A DNA stretch of 15,075 nucleotides, from assembly GCA_021162325.1 (NCBI GenBank), contig JAGGYV010000033.1, positions 1 to 15,075 of the forward strand, in the 5' to 3' direction. Source of the stretch: Desulfobacteraceae bacterium (lineage in GTDB: Bacteria; Desulfobacterota; Desulfobacteria; Desulfobacterales; Desulfosalsimonadaceae). Below are positions 5,892-14,076 of the stretch, piece after piece. The notes under the pieces were generated by a model, which worked only from the letters and a program-made list of their open reading frames with translations, ran no database searches and had not been told where the DNA came from. The translations under genes and the position numbers were made by a program. Within the stretch, counting starts at the first letter, position 1, and each line of letters starts with the position of its first letter.

Positions 5892-7265
5892 CTATATAAT
5901 TTCGAAGTAGCGTTGTAATTGCCAGTTCGTCACAAACTTTTCATATTCCCGGACTTCCCAGTCCCGGGAACTGACATAGTGATCCACAAATTCATCCCCA
6001 AACAGGTCCCTTGCCGCAGCAGACTGGTTGAAAAGTGCGGTGGCATCCCTCAGGTTTGTGGGAAACTGCAGTTCCTCCGGCAAAGATTCCTGGATCTCAT
6101 AAGCATTTCCGGCAATCGGAGCACCCAGGGTTAGCTTTTCCTCAATCCCTTTAAGACCGGCCCCAATGACTGCGGCCGCTGTCAGATAGGGATTGCCGTC
6201 TGCCGCACCGACTCGAAATTCCATGCGCTGGGAATTGGCACCTCCTAAGATGGCCCGCAATGCCGTGGTCCGGTTATCAATGCCCCAGGTTGCTGATGTG
6301 GGCGCCCAGGCGCCTTTGGTCAGTCGGGTATAACTGTTAATCGTCGGCGCGGACATGACCAGAAAGGCTTTCAAATATTTCTCAACACCGGCAATATTAT
6401 GACGCATGAGGTCACTCATGCCGTAAGGCTGATCCGCATCATGAAAAACAGGTGCCCCTGTTTTCAGGTCATACAGGGACAGGTGCATATGACCGCTCTG
6501 GCCGGGATAATCCATGGACCATTTGGCCATAAACGTGGCGATCATCTCCCGTTTTTGAAAAAAAGTTTTAGCAAAGGTTTTGAACAGGTTGGCTTTGTCT
6601 GCTGGGATAATTCCAATATCATGCTCAATGGCAGCCTCCCAAACACCCGGCCCGGTTTCACAATGGAGACACTCAATTTCAATATCAAGCTTTTTAAAAT
6701 ATTCAATAAACTCGTTGAACAGCTCGGACAGCCACACACTTCTTAAAACGGAATATCCAAACATTCCCGGAGACAGAGGCGTCAGGTTCTGGTAATTTTT
6801 TTCCCGGACACTATGGGGGGTTTCCTTAAAAACAAAAAACTCATACTCAAACGAATATCGGACGCCAAATCCCATACTTTCCGCACGTTGTAACACCCGC
6901 TGTAGCAGTGATCGGGGACAAATGGGATGCAGGCCATTATTTTGATGCACAAATTCGCCTAAAAAAAAAGGGACATCCGCTTCTTCCGGCAGCCGCCTTT
7001 CCGTGGACAAATCGATTTTAAACAACGCGTCCGGAAACGCAGTATGCCACCCGGTAAACGTCGCATTGTCATAAAGCTGATCCTCACAGTCCCAACCCAG
7101 TACGCAATCACAAAACCTGCCGGTGGCCCGGGCCACGGATTTGAATTTTTTTAAGGAAATATACTTTCCCCTTAAAACCCCGTCAATGTCCGTTAAGGCG
7201 ATTTTAACCTTATTAACGCCTTCTGCTTTAAGATCTTTCAGCTTTTGTTCGATCATGTGCGGCAT
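5892..7265 (-). CDS. Glutamine-synthetase-like gamma-glutamyl amine ligase
   Basis: The 457-aa glutamine synthetase-fold ligase joins glutamate by its gamma-carboxyl to ammonia or an amine, using ATP. Visible: TDIDGVLRGKYIS (25-37) typical of PuuA/FluG-type members, metal glutamates Glu140/Glu142 (EYEFF), Glu203 and Glu210 (CETGPGVWE), His259/His261 in GQSGHMHLS, KGAWAPTSATWGIDNR (317-332), and EFR plus DGNPYLTAAA (349-365). The N-terminal DxxGxxRGK motif and the neighbours favour a gamma-glutamyl-amide synthetase over the housekeeping GlnA, but I cannot name the amine. ATG 7265 is chosen because AAGGAGAG lies about 8-10 nt upstream; the longer 465-aa form starts inside that ribosome site. 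It follows aspS by ~100 bp and is separated from the alcohol dehydrogenase by a repeat-filled spacer. Confidence 0.88.
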   Translation of the reverse strand: MPHMIEQKLKDLKAEGVNKVKIALTDIDGVLRGKYISLKKFKSVARATGRFCDCVLGWDCEDQLYDNATFTGWHTAFPDALFKIDLSTERRLPEEADVPFFLGEFVHQNNGLHPICPRSLLQRVLQRAESMGFGVRYSFEYEFFVFKETPHSVREKNYQNLTPLSPGMFGYSVLRSVWLSELFNEFIEYFKKLDIEIECLHCETGPGVWEAAIEHDIGIIPADKANLFKTFAKTFFQKREMIATFMAKWSMDYPGQSGHMHLSLYDLKTGAPVFHDADQPYGMSDLMRHNIAGVEKYLKAFLVMSAPTINSYTRLTKGAWAPTSATWGIDNRTTALRAILGGANSQRMEFRVGAADGNPYLTAAAVIGAGLKGIEEKLTLGAPIAGNAYEIQESLPEELQFPTNLRDATALFNQSAAARDLFGDEFVDHYVSSRDWEVREYEKFVTNWQLQRYFEII

Positions 7266-7361
7266 ATGGATTTCTCTCCTTATCATCACCAGTGCATTGA
7301 ACGAAAACCTATTGTTTCGGCTTGTTTTTGATGTGGAGGAAGGGTTCTCCTAAAAAAATCC

Positions 7362-9143
7362 TTATTCGAGATCAACTTTTATCGAAAGCTCCATCAATTG
7401 GTCTGCTGCGGCAGAAGACGGTGCGTCGGTCAGCAGGCAGGCACCTTTCTGGGTTTTCGGAAACGGTATGACTTCCCGAATCGAATCCCCACCGCAAAGA
7501 ATAGCCATCAGGCGATCCAGACCAAAGGCCAACCCGCCATGGGGCGGTGCACCGGAATCCAGTGCTGCAACCAGGAATCCGAATTTTTCCTCATATTCCT
7601 CTTTTTCCATACCCAGCGCTTTAAACACCTTGATCTGGAGATCTTTTTGATGGATACGGATACTGCCGCCGCCGATTTCAGAGCCATTCAAGACCATGTC
7701 ATAGGCTCTTGAATTCATCGCCAGCGGATCTGTTTCCAACAACTCGCAATCAGATTCCAGCGGGGATGTGAACGGATGATGCAGGGCCTGATACCGTTTT
7801 TCCGTTTCATCATATTCAAACATCGGAAAATGGGTGACCCATACAAAATTGAATTCTTTCGGATCCATCAGGCCCAGCTTTGCGCCCAGATGATTTCTAA
7901 GGTTGCCCAGGGCATCATTGGTTATTTTCGGCTGATCCGCCACAAAAAAGATCAGATCGCCCGGTTCCATGTTCAAGCGATCCGTCATCTGCTGTTTTTC
8001 TTCATCTGTAAAAAACTTGGCAATCGGCGACTGCCATTCATTTTCCCGGACCTTGATCCAGGCAAGCCCCTTGGCCCGGTACACGCCGACAAATTCGGTT
8101 AAATCATCAATTTCTTTTCGGCTGAAATTTTCACACCCTTTGGCATTTAATGCTTTGACCATGCCGCCTTTTTTCACCACATTGGCAAACAATTTAAACC
8201 CGGAAGTGCCGACAATATCTGAAATATCCTTTAATTCCAGCCCGAACCGAAGATCCGGCCGATCCAGACCAAACCGGTCCATGGATTCGGCGTAAGTTAT
8301 CCGCTTAAAGGGCGTATCCAGGGTGATATCTAAAACTTCCTTGAAAACCGCCGATACCAATCCCTCGGCAATAGCCATGACATCTTCTTCCCCCACAAAG
8401 GACATTTCCATATCCACCTGGGTAAATTCCGGCTGACGGTCCGCCCGGAGGTCTTCATCCCGGAAGCACCGGACAATCTGGTAATAGCGATCAAACCCGG
8501 AAATCATCAACAGCTGCTTAAACAACTGGGGGGACTGGGGAAGCGCATAGAACATACCCTGGCTGATCCGGCTGGGCACCAGGTAATCCCGCGCACCTTC
8601 CGGCGTGCTTTTGGTTAAAACCGGCGTTTCAATATCAAAAAAACCGTTTTTATTCATATAATTACGAATCGCGGCACTCGCCTTGTGACGGGTAATAATA
8701 TTCTTCTGCATTTTGGGCCGACGCAGATCAATATGACGGTGCTGCAAACGGATACTTTCAGAGACATCAATATCATCTTCGATCATAAACGGTGGCGTCT
8801 GGGCCTTGTTTAAAATTTTTAACTCATTGACCATTACCTCGATTTCACCGGTAACCAAATCCGGATTAGTCATTCCATCAGGCCGATGCTCCACCTTGCC
8901 TTTGACGGCGATAACAAACTCGCCCCGGATATCATGGGCTTTTTCATGGACCGCGCTGTTGTGCTCCGGGTTAAACACGACCTGGGTAAGACCGTTATGG
9001 TCCCTTAAATCAATAAAAATAACACCGCCATGATCCCGCCGACGCTGTACCCATCCCATCAATACCACTTCGTTCCCAACATTTTCTGAACCCAGCTCAC
9101 AACAATGATGCGTTCGCCGCATATCTCCCAATGGTTCTGTCAC
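7362..9143 (-). CDS. aspS: Aspartyl-tRNA synthetase, non-discriminating type by signature
   Basis: The 593-aa bacterial AspRS charges tRNA-Asp, and probably tRNA-Asn, with aspartate. Domains: N-terminal OB-fold anticodon binding (about 8-115, GWVQRRRDHGG), class II catalytic core with motif 2 FRDEDLRADRQPEFTQ (227-242), the bacterial GAD insertion (about 300-430), and motif 3 GGLAFGLDRL (536-545). His38 in RRRDHGG and Gly90 in RPDGMTNPD sit where non-discriminating enzymes such as that of Pseudomonas aeruginosa have His and Gly; discriminating E. coli has Leu and Lys. The start is GTG 9143: AAGGAG ends 7 nt before it, whereas the upstream TTG 9164 lies inside hisS. It lies 13 nt after hisS in the same transcript. 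Confidence 0.96.
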   Translation of the reverse strand: MTEPLGDMRRTHHCCELGSENVGNEVVLMGWVQRRRDHGGVIFIDLRDHNGLTQVVFNPEHNSAVHEKAHDIRGEFVIAVKGKVEHRPDGMTNPDLVTGEIEVMVNELKILNKAQTPPFMIEDDIDVSESIRLQHRHIDLRRPKMQKNIITRHKASAAIRNYMNKNGFFDIETPVLTKSTPEGARDYLVPSRISQGMFYALPQSPQLFKQLLMISGFDRYYQIVRCFRDEDLRADRQPEFTQVDMEMSFVGEEDVMAIAEGLVSAVFKEVLDITLDTPFKRITYAESMDRFGLDRPDLRFGLELKDISDIVGTSGFKLFANVVKKGGMVKALNAKGCENFSRKEIDDLTEFVGVYRAKGLAWIKVRENEWQSPIAKFFTDEEKQQMTDRLNMEPGDLIFFVADQPKITNDALGNLRNHLGAKLGLMDPKEFNFVWVTHFPMFEYDETEKRYQALHHPFTSPLESDCELLETDPLAMNSRAYDMVLNGSEIGGGSIRIHQKDLQIKVFKALGMEKEEYEEKFGFLVAALDSGAPPHGGLAFGLDRLMAILCGGDSIREVIPFPKTQKGACLLTDAPSSAAADQLMELSIKVDLE

Positions 9144-9150
9144 TGAATAA

Positions 9151-9156
9151 CTCCTT
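9151..9156 (-). promoter_or_regulatory. Ribosome binding site deciding the GTG start of aspS
   Basis: AAGGAG on the minus strand, 7 nt before GTG 9143 and immediately after the hisS stop codon. It rules out the longer reading frame that begins upstream of it. Confidence 0.85.
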
Positions 9157-10428
9157 TCAAACAACTCTATTCTGAGTTGTCAGATATTTTTTAATATAAT
9201 TGACCATCCCTTCAATGGGGACGGTGACCTGTTCCTTGGTTACCATATTTCGTAAAACAATTGCACTGTCTTCAATTTCCTGGGTACCCACGATCAGGAC
9301 ATTGGCAGCATTGATCCGGTTTGCCCGCTTCATCAAGGCCTTAAGGCTTTTACCGGAAAAATCGATTTCCGTCCGGATGCCTTCGACGCTCAAAGCACAT
9401 GACCACTCAAATGTTTTTTCCCGGGATTCCTCGCCTAAAGCCGCGATAAAAATATCCGGGGCCAGTTCTTCTTGGGGATGCCCCTGCATCACAAGGGCTG
9501 CCAGCCGATCCAGGCCGATGGCAAACCCGATGGCCGGTTGTTCCGGGCCGTCAAGCATTTTAACCAGCATATCATATCTGCCGCCGCCGGCAATGGCATT
9601 TTGGGCACCCAATGCATTCGTCTGAATTTCAAAAGCCGTCCGGGTATAATAATCAAGCCCCCTGACCAGGCGGGGGGTCAGTTCAAACGGAATCCCCTGT
9701 TGTTTGAGTGCCGACTGAACCGAGTTAAAATGCCCGGCGCAATCTTCACACAAATAATCCGTCATAGACGGGGCATCACCAATCGCTTCCTGGCAGGACG
9801 GCACTTTACAGTCAAGCACCCTTAACGGATTTTTGTCCTGCCGGCGGACACAGTCTTTGCACAGGCTTTCTGTTTTTGATGCTAAAAACGATGACAGCGC
9901 CGCTTTAAATGTCGGCCGGCATGCCGGGCATCCCAGAGAATTGAGTTGAACGGTCAACCCGGAAATTTTCAGGCGCTCAAAAAACGTCCAGAGCATAAAA
10001 ATCAGCTGAGCGTCAATATACGGTGACGCAATCCCGAAAACTTCAGCATTAATCTGATAAAACTGACGGTATCTTCCTTTTTGCGGTCGTTCCCGCCGGA
10101 ACATAGGGCCGATGGTATATAATTTCTGAATCGGCTCTTTGGCGTAAAGTTTCTGCTGAATGTATGACCGCACCACAGAAGCTGTGGCTTCCGGCCGCAG
10201 GGTAATCAGTTCTTCTTTGCTGCCGGCAAATGTATACATTTCTTTTTCAACGATATCGGTAAGTTCTCCGATACTCCGCTGAAACAATTCTGCTTTTTCA
10301 ACAATCGGCAGCCGGATCTCCTTAAACCCGAAAGACTGAAAAAGCGCAATGGCCGTATCTTCAATATGCCGCCAGGTCTCGGTTTCATCCGGCAGAATAT
10401 CTTTAAATCCCCTGATTAATTGTATCAT
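9157..10428 (-). CDS. hisS: Histidyl-tRNA synthetase
   Basis: The 423-aa class II synthetase charges tRNA-His. Seen in order: RGFKDILPDE (6-15), LRPEATASVVR (77-87, motif 1 region), motif 2 FRRERPQKGRYRQF (110-123), the histidine-binding RGLDYYT (256-262) and GGGRYD (281-286), motif 3 GFAIGLDRL (301-309), and the C-terminal anticodon-binding domain from about 325. An insertion at 167-230 carries Cys pairs (CPAC, CKDC, CKVPSC, CEDC) that look like metal-binding knuckles, as in some HisRS subfamilies. The start ATG 10428 has only a weak GAG upstream. It is first in the hisS-aspS transcript. A 17-bp tandem repeat directly precedes the gene. Confidence 0.97.
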   Translation of the reverse strand: MIQLIRGFKDILPDETETWRHIEDTAIALFQSFGFKEIRLPIVEKAELFQRSIGELTDIVEKEMYTFAGSKEELITLRPEATASVVRSYIQQKLYAKEPIQKLYTIGPMFRRERPQKGRYRQFYQINAEVFGIASPYIDAQLIFMLWTFFERLKISGLTVQLNSLGCPACRPTFKAALSSFLASKTESLCKDCVRRQDKNPLRVLDCKVPSCQEAIGDAPSMTDYLCEDCAGHFNSVQSALKQQGIPFELTPRLVRGLDYYTRTAFEIQTNALGAQNAIAGGGRYDMLVKMLDGPEQPAIGFAIGLDRLAALVMQGHPQEELAPDIFIAALGEESREKTFEWSCALSVEGIRTEIDFSGKSLKALMKRANRINAANVLIVGTQEIEDSAIVLRNMVTKEQVTVPIEGMVNYIKKYLTTQNRVV

Positions 10429-10429
10429 A

Positions 10430-10463
10430 TTAAATCGCTCGTCTGGTTAAATCACTCGTCTGG
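10430..10463. repeat. 17-bp tandem repeat in the hisS leader
   Basis: TTAAATCGCTCGTCTGG (10430-10446) is followed directly by TTAAATCACTCGTCTGG (10447-10463), with one mismatch. It lies just upstream of the hisS start codon, within the expected leader RNA, and has no obvious binding-site symmetry. Confidence 0.85.
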
Positions 10464-10576
10464 CAGGCAATGGCTGTGTAATTTTTTTTACGTTTGCAAT
10501 GCCTGTTAATTTTTTCTATACTATAACAAGTTCAACAGGATAGATTGGATTTATAAATAAAAAGTACAATCTGTTA

Positions 10577-10605
10577 TTCATATGTAAAACGTTTCACTTA
10601 GTCAA
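10577..10605 (-). promoter_or_regulatory. Candidate hisS-aspS promoter with a LacI-type palindrome in the spacer
   Basis: On the minus strand TTGACT (10600-10605) and TATGAA (10577-10582) are separated by exactly 17 bp. The spacer holds GTGAAACGTTTTAC (10584-10597), a palindrome centred on CG with a single mismatched pair, like LacI/CcpA/PurR-family operators. It would give a leader of about 140 nt. The promoter call rests on 5/6 and 4/6 matches. Confidence 0.45.
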
Positions 10606-10913
10606 TATTAATGTTCTTTTCAGCACCATTGCCAAAACACTAAAAAATATATTCATACAAGTTGTTAACAGGTTGTTAAAATTAAATATATCAGGCTTCT
10701 CAATCAGCTCTACCTGGCTTGACGACTCTATTCTTCAATTAAAAAAGAACAGAATCGTAAAAAATCAAATTTCGATGGCAAAGAAAAAAGATCAAATTCA
10801 AGGCGCGCAAATCCTGTGTAATGATCCGTACTTAACGTACTTTAAAGAAACGAAGGATGTCGCGCAACGCAGAAGTTGGACTTTTCCCGAAGCCATCAAA
10901 AAGGAGATATTCC

Positions 10914-11702
10914 ATGCCGTCAAATATTACAATTAACACACTTTACAGCATGAAACAAAAAGGGGAAAAAATCACATCCATCACCGCCTATGACTACCCC
11001 TTTGCCAAAATATCTGATGAAGCGGGTATCCACATAATTCTGGTGGGGGACTCTGTCGGCATGGTCGTTGCCGGAGAAGACAATACCCTGGGGGTCACCA
11101 TGGATCAGATGGTATATCATACACGCATCGTCGCCAAAGCGGTTAACCATGCGATGGTCATTGCGGATATGCCATTTATGTCATACCAGACATCCGCCGA
11201 ACTGGCCATCGCCAATGCGGGTCGATTTTTAAAAGAATCCAATGCATCGGCCGTCAAACTAGAAGGAGGCGCTTCGGTGAGCAAAACTATCAAAGCCATT
11301 ACTGAATGCGGCATACCGGTCCAGGCCCATATCGGCCTGCTCCCTCAGTCAGTGCACCAAATGGGCGGCTACCGGGTTCAGCGGGATGAAGCACAGTTAT
11401 TGTCAGATGCCCGGACCGTGGAAGACGCCGGTGCTTTTTCCGTAGTTCTCGAGGGGATCCCGGCGGATATTGCGGCTGAAATCACCCGGGCAGTATCTAT
11501 CCCGACAATCGGCATTGGGGCCGGGCCGGACTGTGACGGCCAGATTCTTGTCATTCATGACCTGCTCGGCATAACAGACCGGCGGCTGCCGAAATTTGTT
11601 AAACAGTACGCTTCTTTACGGCAGCAGGCAACGGATGGAATAAAAGCATATATTTCGGATGTGGAGAATAAAACATTTCCGTCAAAAGACCACTCCTACT
11701 AG
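10914..11702 (+). CDS. panB: 3-methyl-2-oxobutanoate hydroxymethyltransferase
   Basis: The 262-aa cytoplasmic enzyme adds a hydroxymethyl group from methylene-tetrahydrofolate to alpha-ketoisovalerate, the first step of pantothenate synthesis. Length and motifs match E. coli PanB: ITAYDYPFAK (23-32), LVGDSVGM (43-50, metal ligand Asp46), ADMPFMSY (84-91, Asp85), VKLEGG (114-119, Lys115 and Glu117), HIGLLPQS (139-146), VLEGIP (178-183, Glu180) and IGIGAGPDCDGQIL (about 199-212). ATG 10914 is fixed by AAGGAG 7 nt upstream; an in-frame extension to 10857 lacks family likeness. panC and panD are not next to it. About 100 bp without an obvious terminator separate it from the next gene. Confidence 0.97.
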   Translation: MPSNITINTLYSMKQKGEKITSITAYDYPFAKISDEAGIHIILVGDSVGMVVAGEDNTLGVTMDQMVYHTRIVAKAVNHAMVIADMPFMSYQTSAELAIANAGRFLKESNASAVKLEGGASVSKTIKAITECGIPVQAHIGLLPQSVHQMGGYRVQRDEAQLLSDARTVEDAGAFSVVLEGIPADIAAEITRAVSIPTIGIGAGPDCDGQILVIHDLLGITDRRLPKFVKQYASLRQQATDGIKAYISDVENKTFPSKDHSY

Positions 11703-11805
11703 CAGGGAAATATCAATGGCCTTTACGTAAATGAGAAGACCTGTCATCCCGATTCTTTTTAAAAAATTTGTTTAATGACTACTAACTATGACATGATCTT
11801 ATTTA

Positions 11806-14076
11806 ATGCGAAACAATATTGATCTAAATACATTCCAGCTTAAGACCTATTCCATCGAACTGCCATTCACCCGACTCAAGCTCGGCGTCGACAACGTCCG
11901 TTTAGACGTTTATATCAGCTCCGAATTTCGTAAGGTTACTGAGCGATTTGTTTTTGAACTTATTATTAAATACGCGGAAGCGTCAGCACCTTTTATAATT
12001 AATCCGGAAATTAACTGGTTCAAGGAAACTTCTGAATTCCAGAGACTTTGCAACGAGGTTTTAACAGACGGCGTTAATACGGCAAAGTCTGAAAGTGAAA
12101 TTCAAATCGACTTTCTGGCCCAAACCGCTTTGGTCAAAATGCTGACCGAAGAAATTCAAAATCAATACAATGAAGCCATTCAGCACTGTAAAAACGTTAT
12201 TCGGAAACAGGAATTGTCCCACCAAATGGAAGAGACGCTAAAACTCAGAGAAGAGGTCGCTTCCATTATTCAACGCAAGAATCAGATTGTCAGAAATGTC
12301 GGCGCGGAACTTTTCGAGTATTTTATCGAAGTCCAAAATGACGTCAACAAACTCCGGACATCCAACTTTGGTGATGATGCAACGCTTCCGGAAGAACTTT
12401 TTTCTAATCCAATTCTTCAGATGGCCACCCATTCAGACGGTTTTTTCATGATTGAAAATTATGTATTAATGGGACACCGACTGGAAGACCCGGTCAACTA
12501 CAATACATTGATCAATCTGCTAACCGCTTTTTTAAGCCGCAAGGACAGGCAGCCTGAAAAAAACAAAGCACCCGCTGCAGAAAAATATCATGAATCGTTA
12601 AAAAATTACATCACACCATTTGACACCCGGACAGATGGCTGGATTAAACATGTCGATAATATCGACAAACTGTTCAACTATTTCGAATCTCAGGAAGGAC
12701 TGAAACAGCTAAAAAAAGGCAATGCGACATCCCGTGAAATTCAAACCGCAAAAAAAGCCGTTAGAAAACAAAAAAGATTATTAAATCAAATATTTAAACT
12801 TATTTCAAAAGAAAAAATGATCAGCGGAATTGTTGCTGCATATCTGATTCAGCCGATATTTGAACGATATTGCCCCCCCTTATCCCCTCAGGAATGCCTA
12901 CAGTACCTTGTTGTTCCAAAAGCCAGAAAAAATACCGTTCGAAAATTAAAACGATTTAAAAAATATTTTGGAAAATCATTTCCTTTGTCCCCATTAAGAA
13001 GAACCATTCGCAGCGTTCAAACAACATCCCGAACGGCTCAGAAAAAATATTTGCTCCAGTTTTTAAGAGATTTCTCAAAATATCACAGGGACTTAAGAAA
13101 CAATCTACTGATCAGAGAATCATCCGACAGTATCAACATTACCACTGACGAAAAAATTATCAATCTGTCCCGGAGTAACCACTGCCTGTATGAGTTTAAA
13201 CTTTCACATGAAGACGTTTTTGATAAAAAACCGATTATTAACCATGCGGTTCTCAAGGCGGATGTCAGAGGATCATCCACGATCATTAAACAGATGAAAT
13301 CAAAAAAACTGAATCCCGCATCGAATTTCAGCCTCAATTTTTTTGAACCGATCAGCAAAATTCTATCCCTGTATGGGGCGGTCAAAATTTTCATTGAAGG
13401 GGATGCTATTATTCTGTCGATATTTGAGCACCAGGACACCCCCGGAAGATGGTATAGCGTTTCAAGAGCCTGCGGCCTGGCAATCAACATTCTGATGATT
13501 GTTAGAAAATACAATAAAACAAACAGAAAAAAAGGACTCCCCATACTGGAACTGGGGGTGGGGGTTGGATTTTCCAATGGATCGCCGACATTTTTTTATG
13601 ATGACGAGAATCAAATCATGATTTCGCCGGCAATCAATGATGCGGACCAGCTGTCCCGGTGCGATAAGACCCTGCGCCAGCATTTGTCTAAAGAAAAACT
13701 GCCATTTAATGTCTATGAACTGCAGCCGGCCCTGAACCCGGAAACATCCATTCTATTTAATCATAAAACGCTTCGATACAATGTGAAAGGCATCCAGCTA
13801 TCACTCAAAGGATTTAAAAAGCTGTCAAAAGAGATCCACTTAAAACGACTCGAATGCCAAATGCCGGAAGTCGGAAACGAAATGCTGATTTTTTACACCG
13901 GCAAATTCCCGACAACTGCCGGAAATTTTCAGCGCTTGATCATCAGAGAAGCATTCATTCCTGAAATATCTATAAAGGACCTGAGCACTATCGGGCAAAC
14001 GGAAAACAAGTATTATGAAGTGTGTACCAACCAGAAAATTTATGAGCACGTTAAAAAAACCATCAAAGAACCCTGA
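11806..14076 (+). CDS. Large unknown protein with a divergent class III nucleotide-cyclase-like domain
   Basis: I cannot assign this 756-aa protein to a named family. No signal peptide or membrane segment is evident. Residues 100-185 look helical and coiled-coil-like. 300-430 is very Lys/Arg-rich. About 480-625 resembles a class III adenylate/guanylate cyclase core: KADVRGSS with Asp486 as first metal ligand, EGDAIILSIFE with Asp533 as second, GVGVGFSNG (584-592), and SPAINDADQLSR (607-618), which aligns with the usual VN-x-A-x-R stretch. Asn611 is kept, but the transition-state Arg is Gln615. It may therefore be a weak or altered cyclase, or a nucleotide sensor. A conserved-looking tail (660-756) follows. 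The gene is visibly more A-rich than panB and the synthetase genes. The ATG at 11806 has no good ribosome site; the upstream in-frame ATG at 11788 is followed by a stop. Its 3' end overlaps thiD. Confidence 0.7.
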   Translation: MRNNIDLNTFQLKTYSIELPFTRLKLGVDNVRLDVYISSEFRKVTERFVFELIIKYAEASAPFIINPEINWFKETSEFQRLCNEVLTDGVNTAKSESEIQIDFLAQTALVKMLTEEIQNQYNEAIQHCKNVIRKQELSHQMEETLKLREEVASIIQRKNQIVRNVGAELFEYFIEVQNDVNKLRTSNFGDDATLPEELFSNPILQMATHSDGFFMIENYVLMGHRLEDPVNYNTLINLLTAFLSRKDRQPEKNKAPAAEKYHESLKNYITPFDTRTDGWIKHVDNIDKLFNYFESQEGLKQLKKGNATSREIQTAKKAVRKQKRLLNQIFKLISKEKMISGIVAAYLIQPIFERYCPPLSPQECLQYLVVPKARKNTVRKLKRFKKYFGKSFPLSPLRRTIRSVQTTSRTAQKKYLLQFLRDFSKYHRDLRNNLLIRESSDSINITTDEKIINLSRSNHCLYEFKLSHEDVFDKKPIINHAVLKADVRGSSTIIKQMKSKKLNPASNFSLNFFEPISKILSLYGAVKIFIEGDAIILSIFEHQDTPGRWYSVSRACGLAINILMIVRKYNKTNRKKGLPILELGVGVGFSNGSPTFFYDDENQIMISPAINDADQLSRCDKTLRQHLSKEKLPFNVYELQPALNPETSILFNHKTLRYNVKGIQLSLKGFKKLSKEIHLKRLECQMPEVGNEMLIFYTGKFPTTAGNFQRLIIREAFIPEISIKDLSTIGQTENKYYEVCTNQKIYEHVKKTIKEP

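Larger units (their letters stand above)
10429..10913. other. Divergent spacer between hisS and panB
   Basis: This AT-rich 485-bp region holds the tandem repeat, the minus-strand promoter candidate, a direct repeat of GTTGTTAA near 10660-10678 and a short CGTAC-TTAA-CGTAC palindrome near 10830-10843. A plus-strand frame from 10673 to 10936 could code for 87 aa (or about 53 aa from the ATG near 10775) but has no ribosome site and no family likeness, and it runs into panB. I treat it as unproven. No clear panB promoter is visible; TTGACG near 10718 lacks a good -10. Confidence 0.5.

Noticed and set aside
10673..10936. 87-codon plus-strand frame upstream of panB
   Set aside because: It has no ribosome site and no recognisable motif, and it overlaps the well-supported panB start; it could be a small protein but nothing supports it beyond being open.
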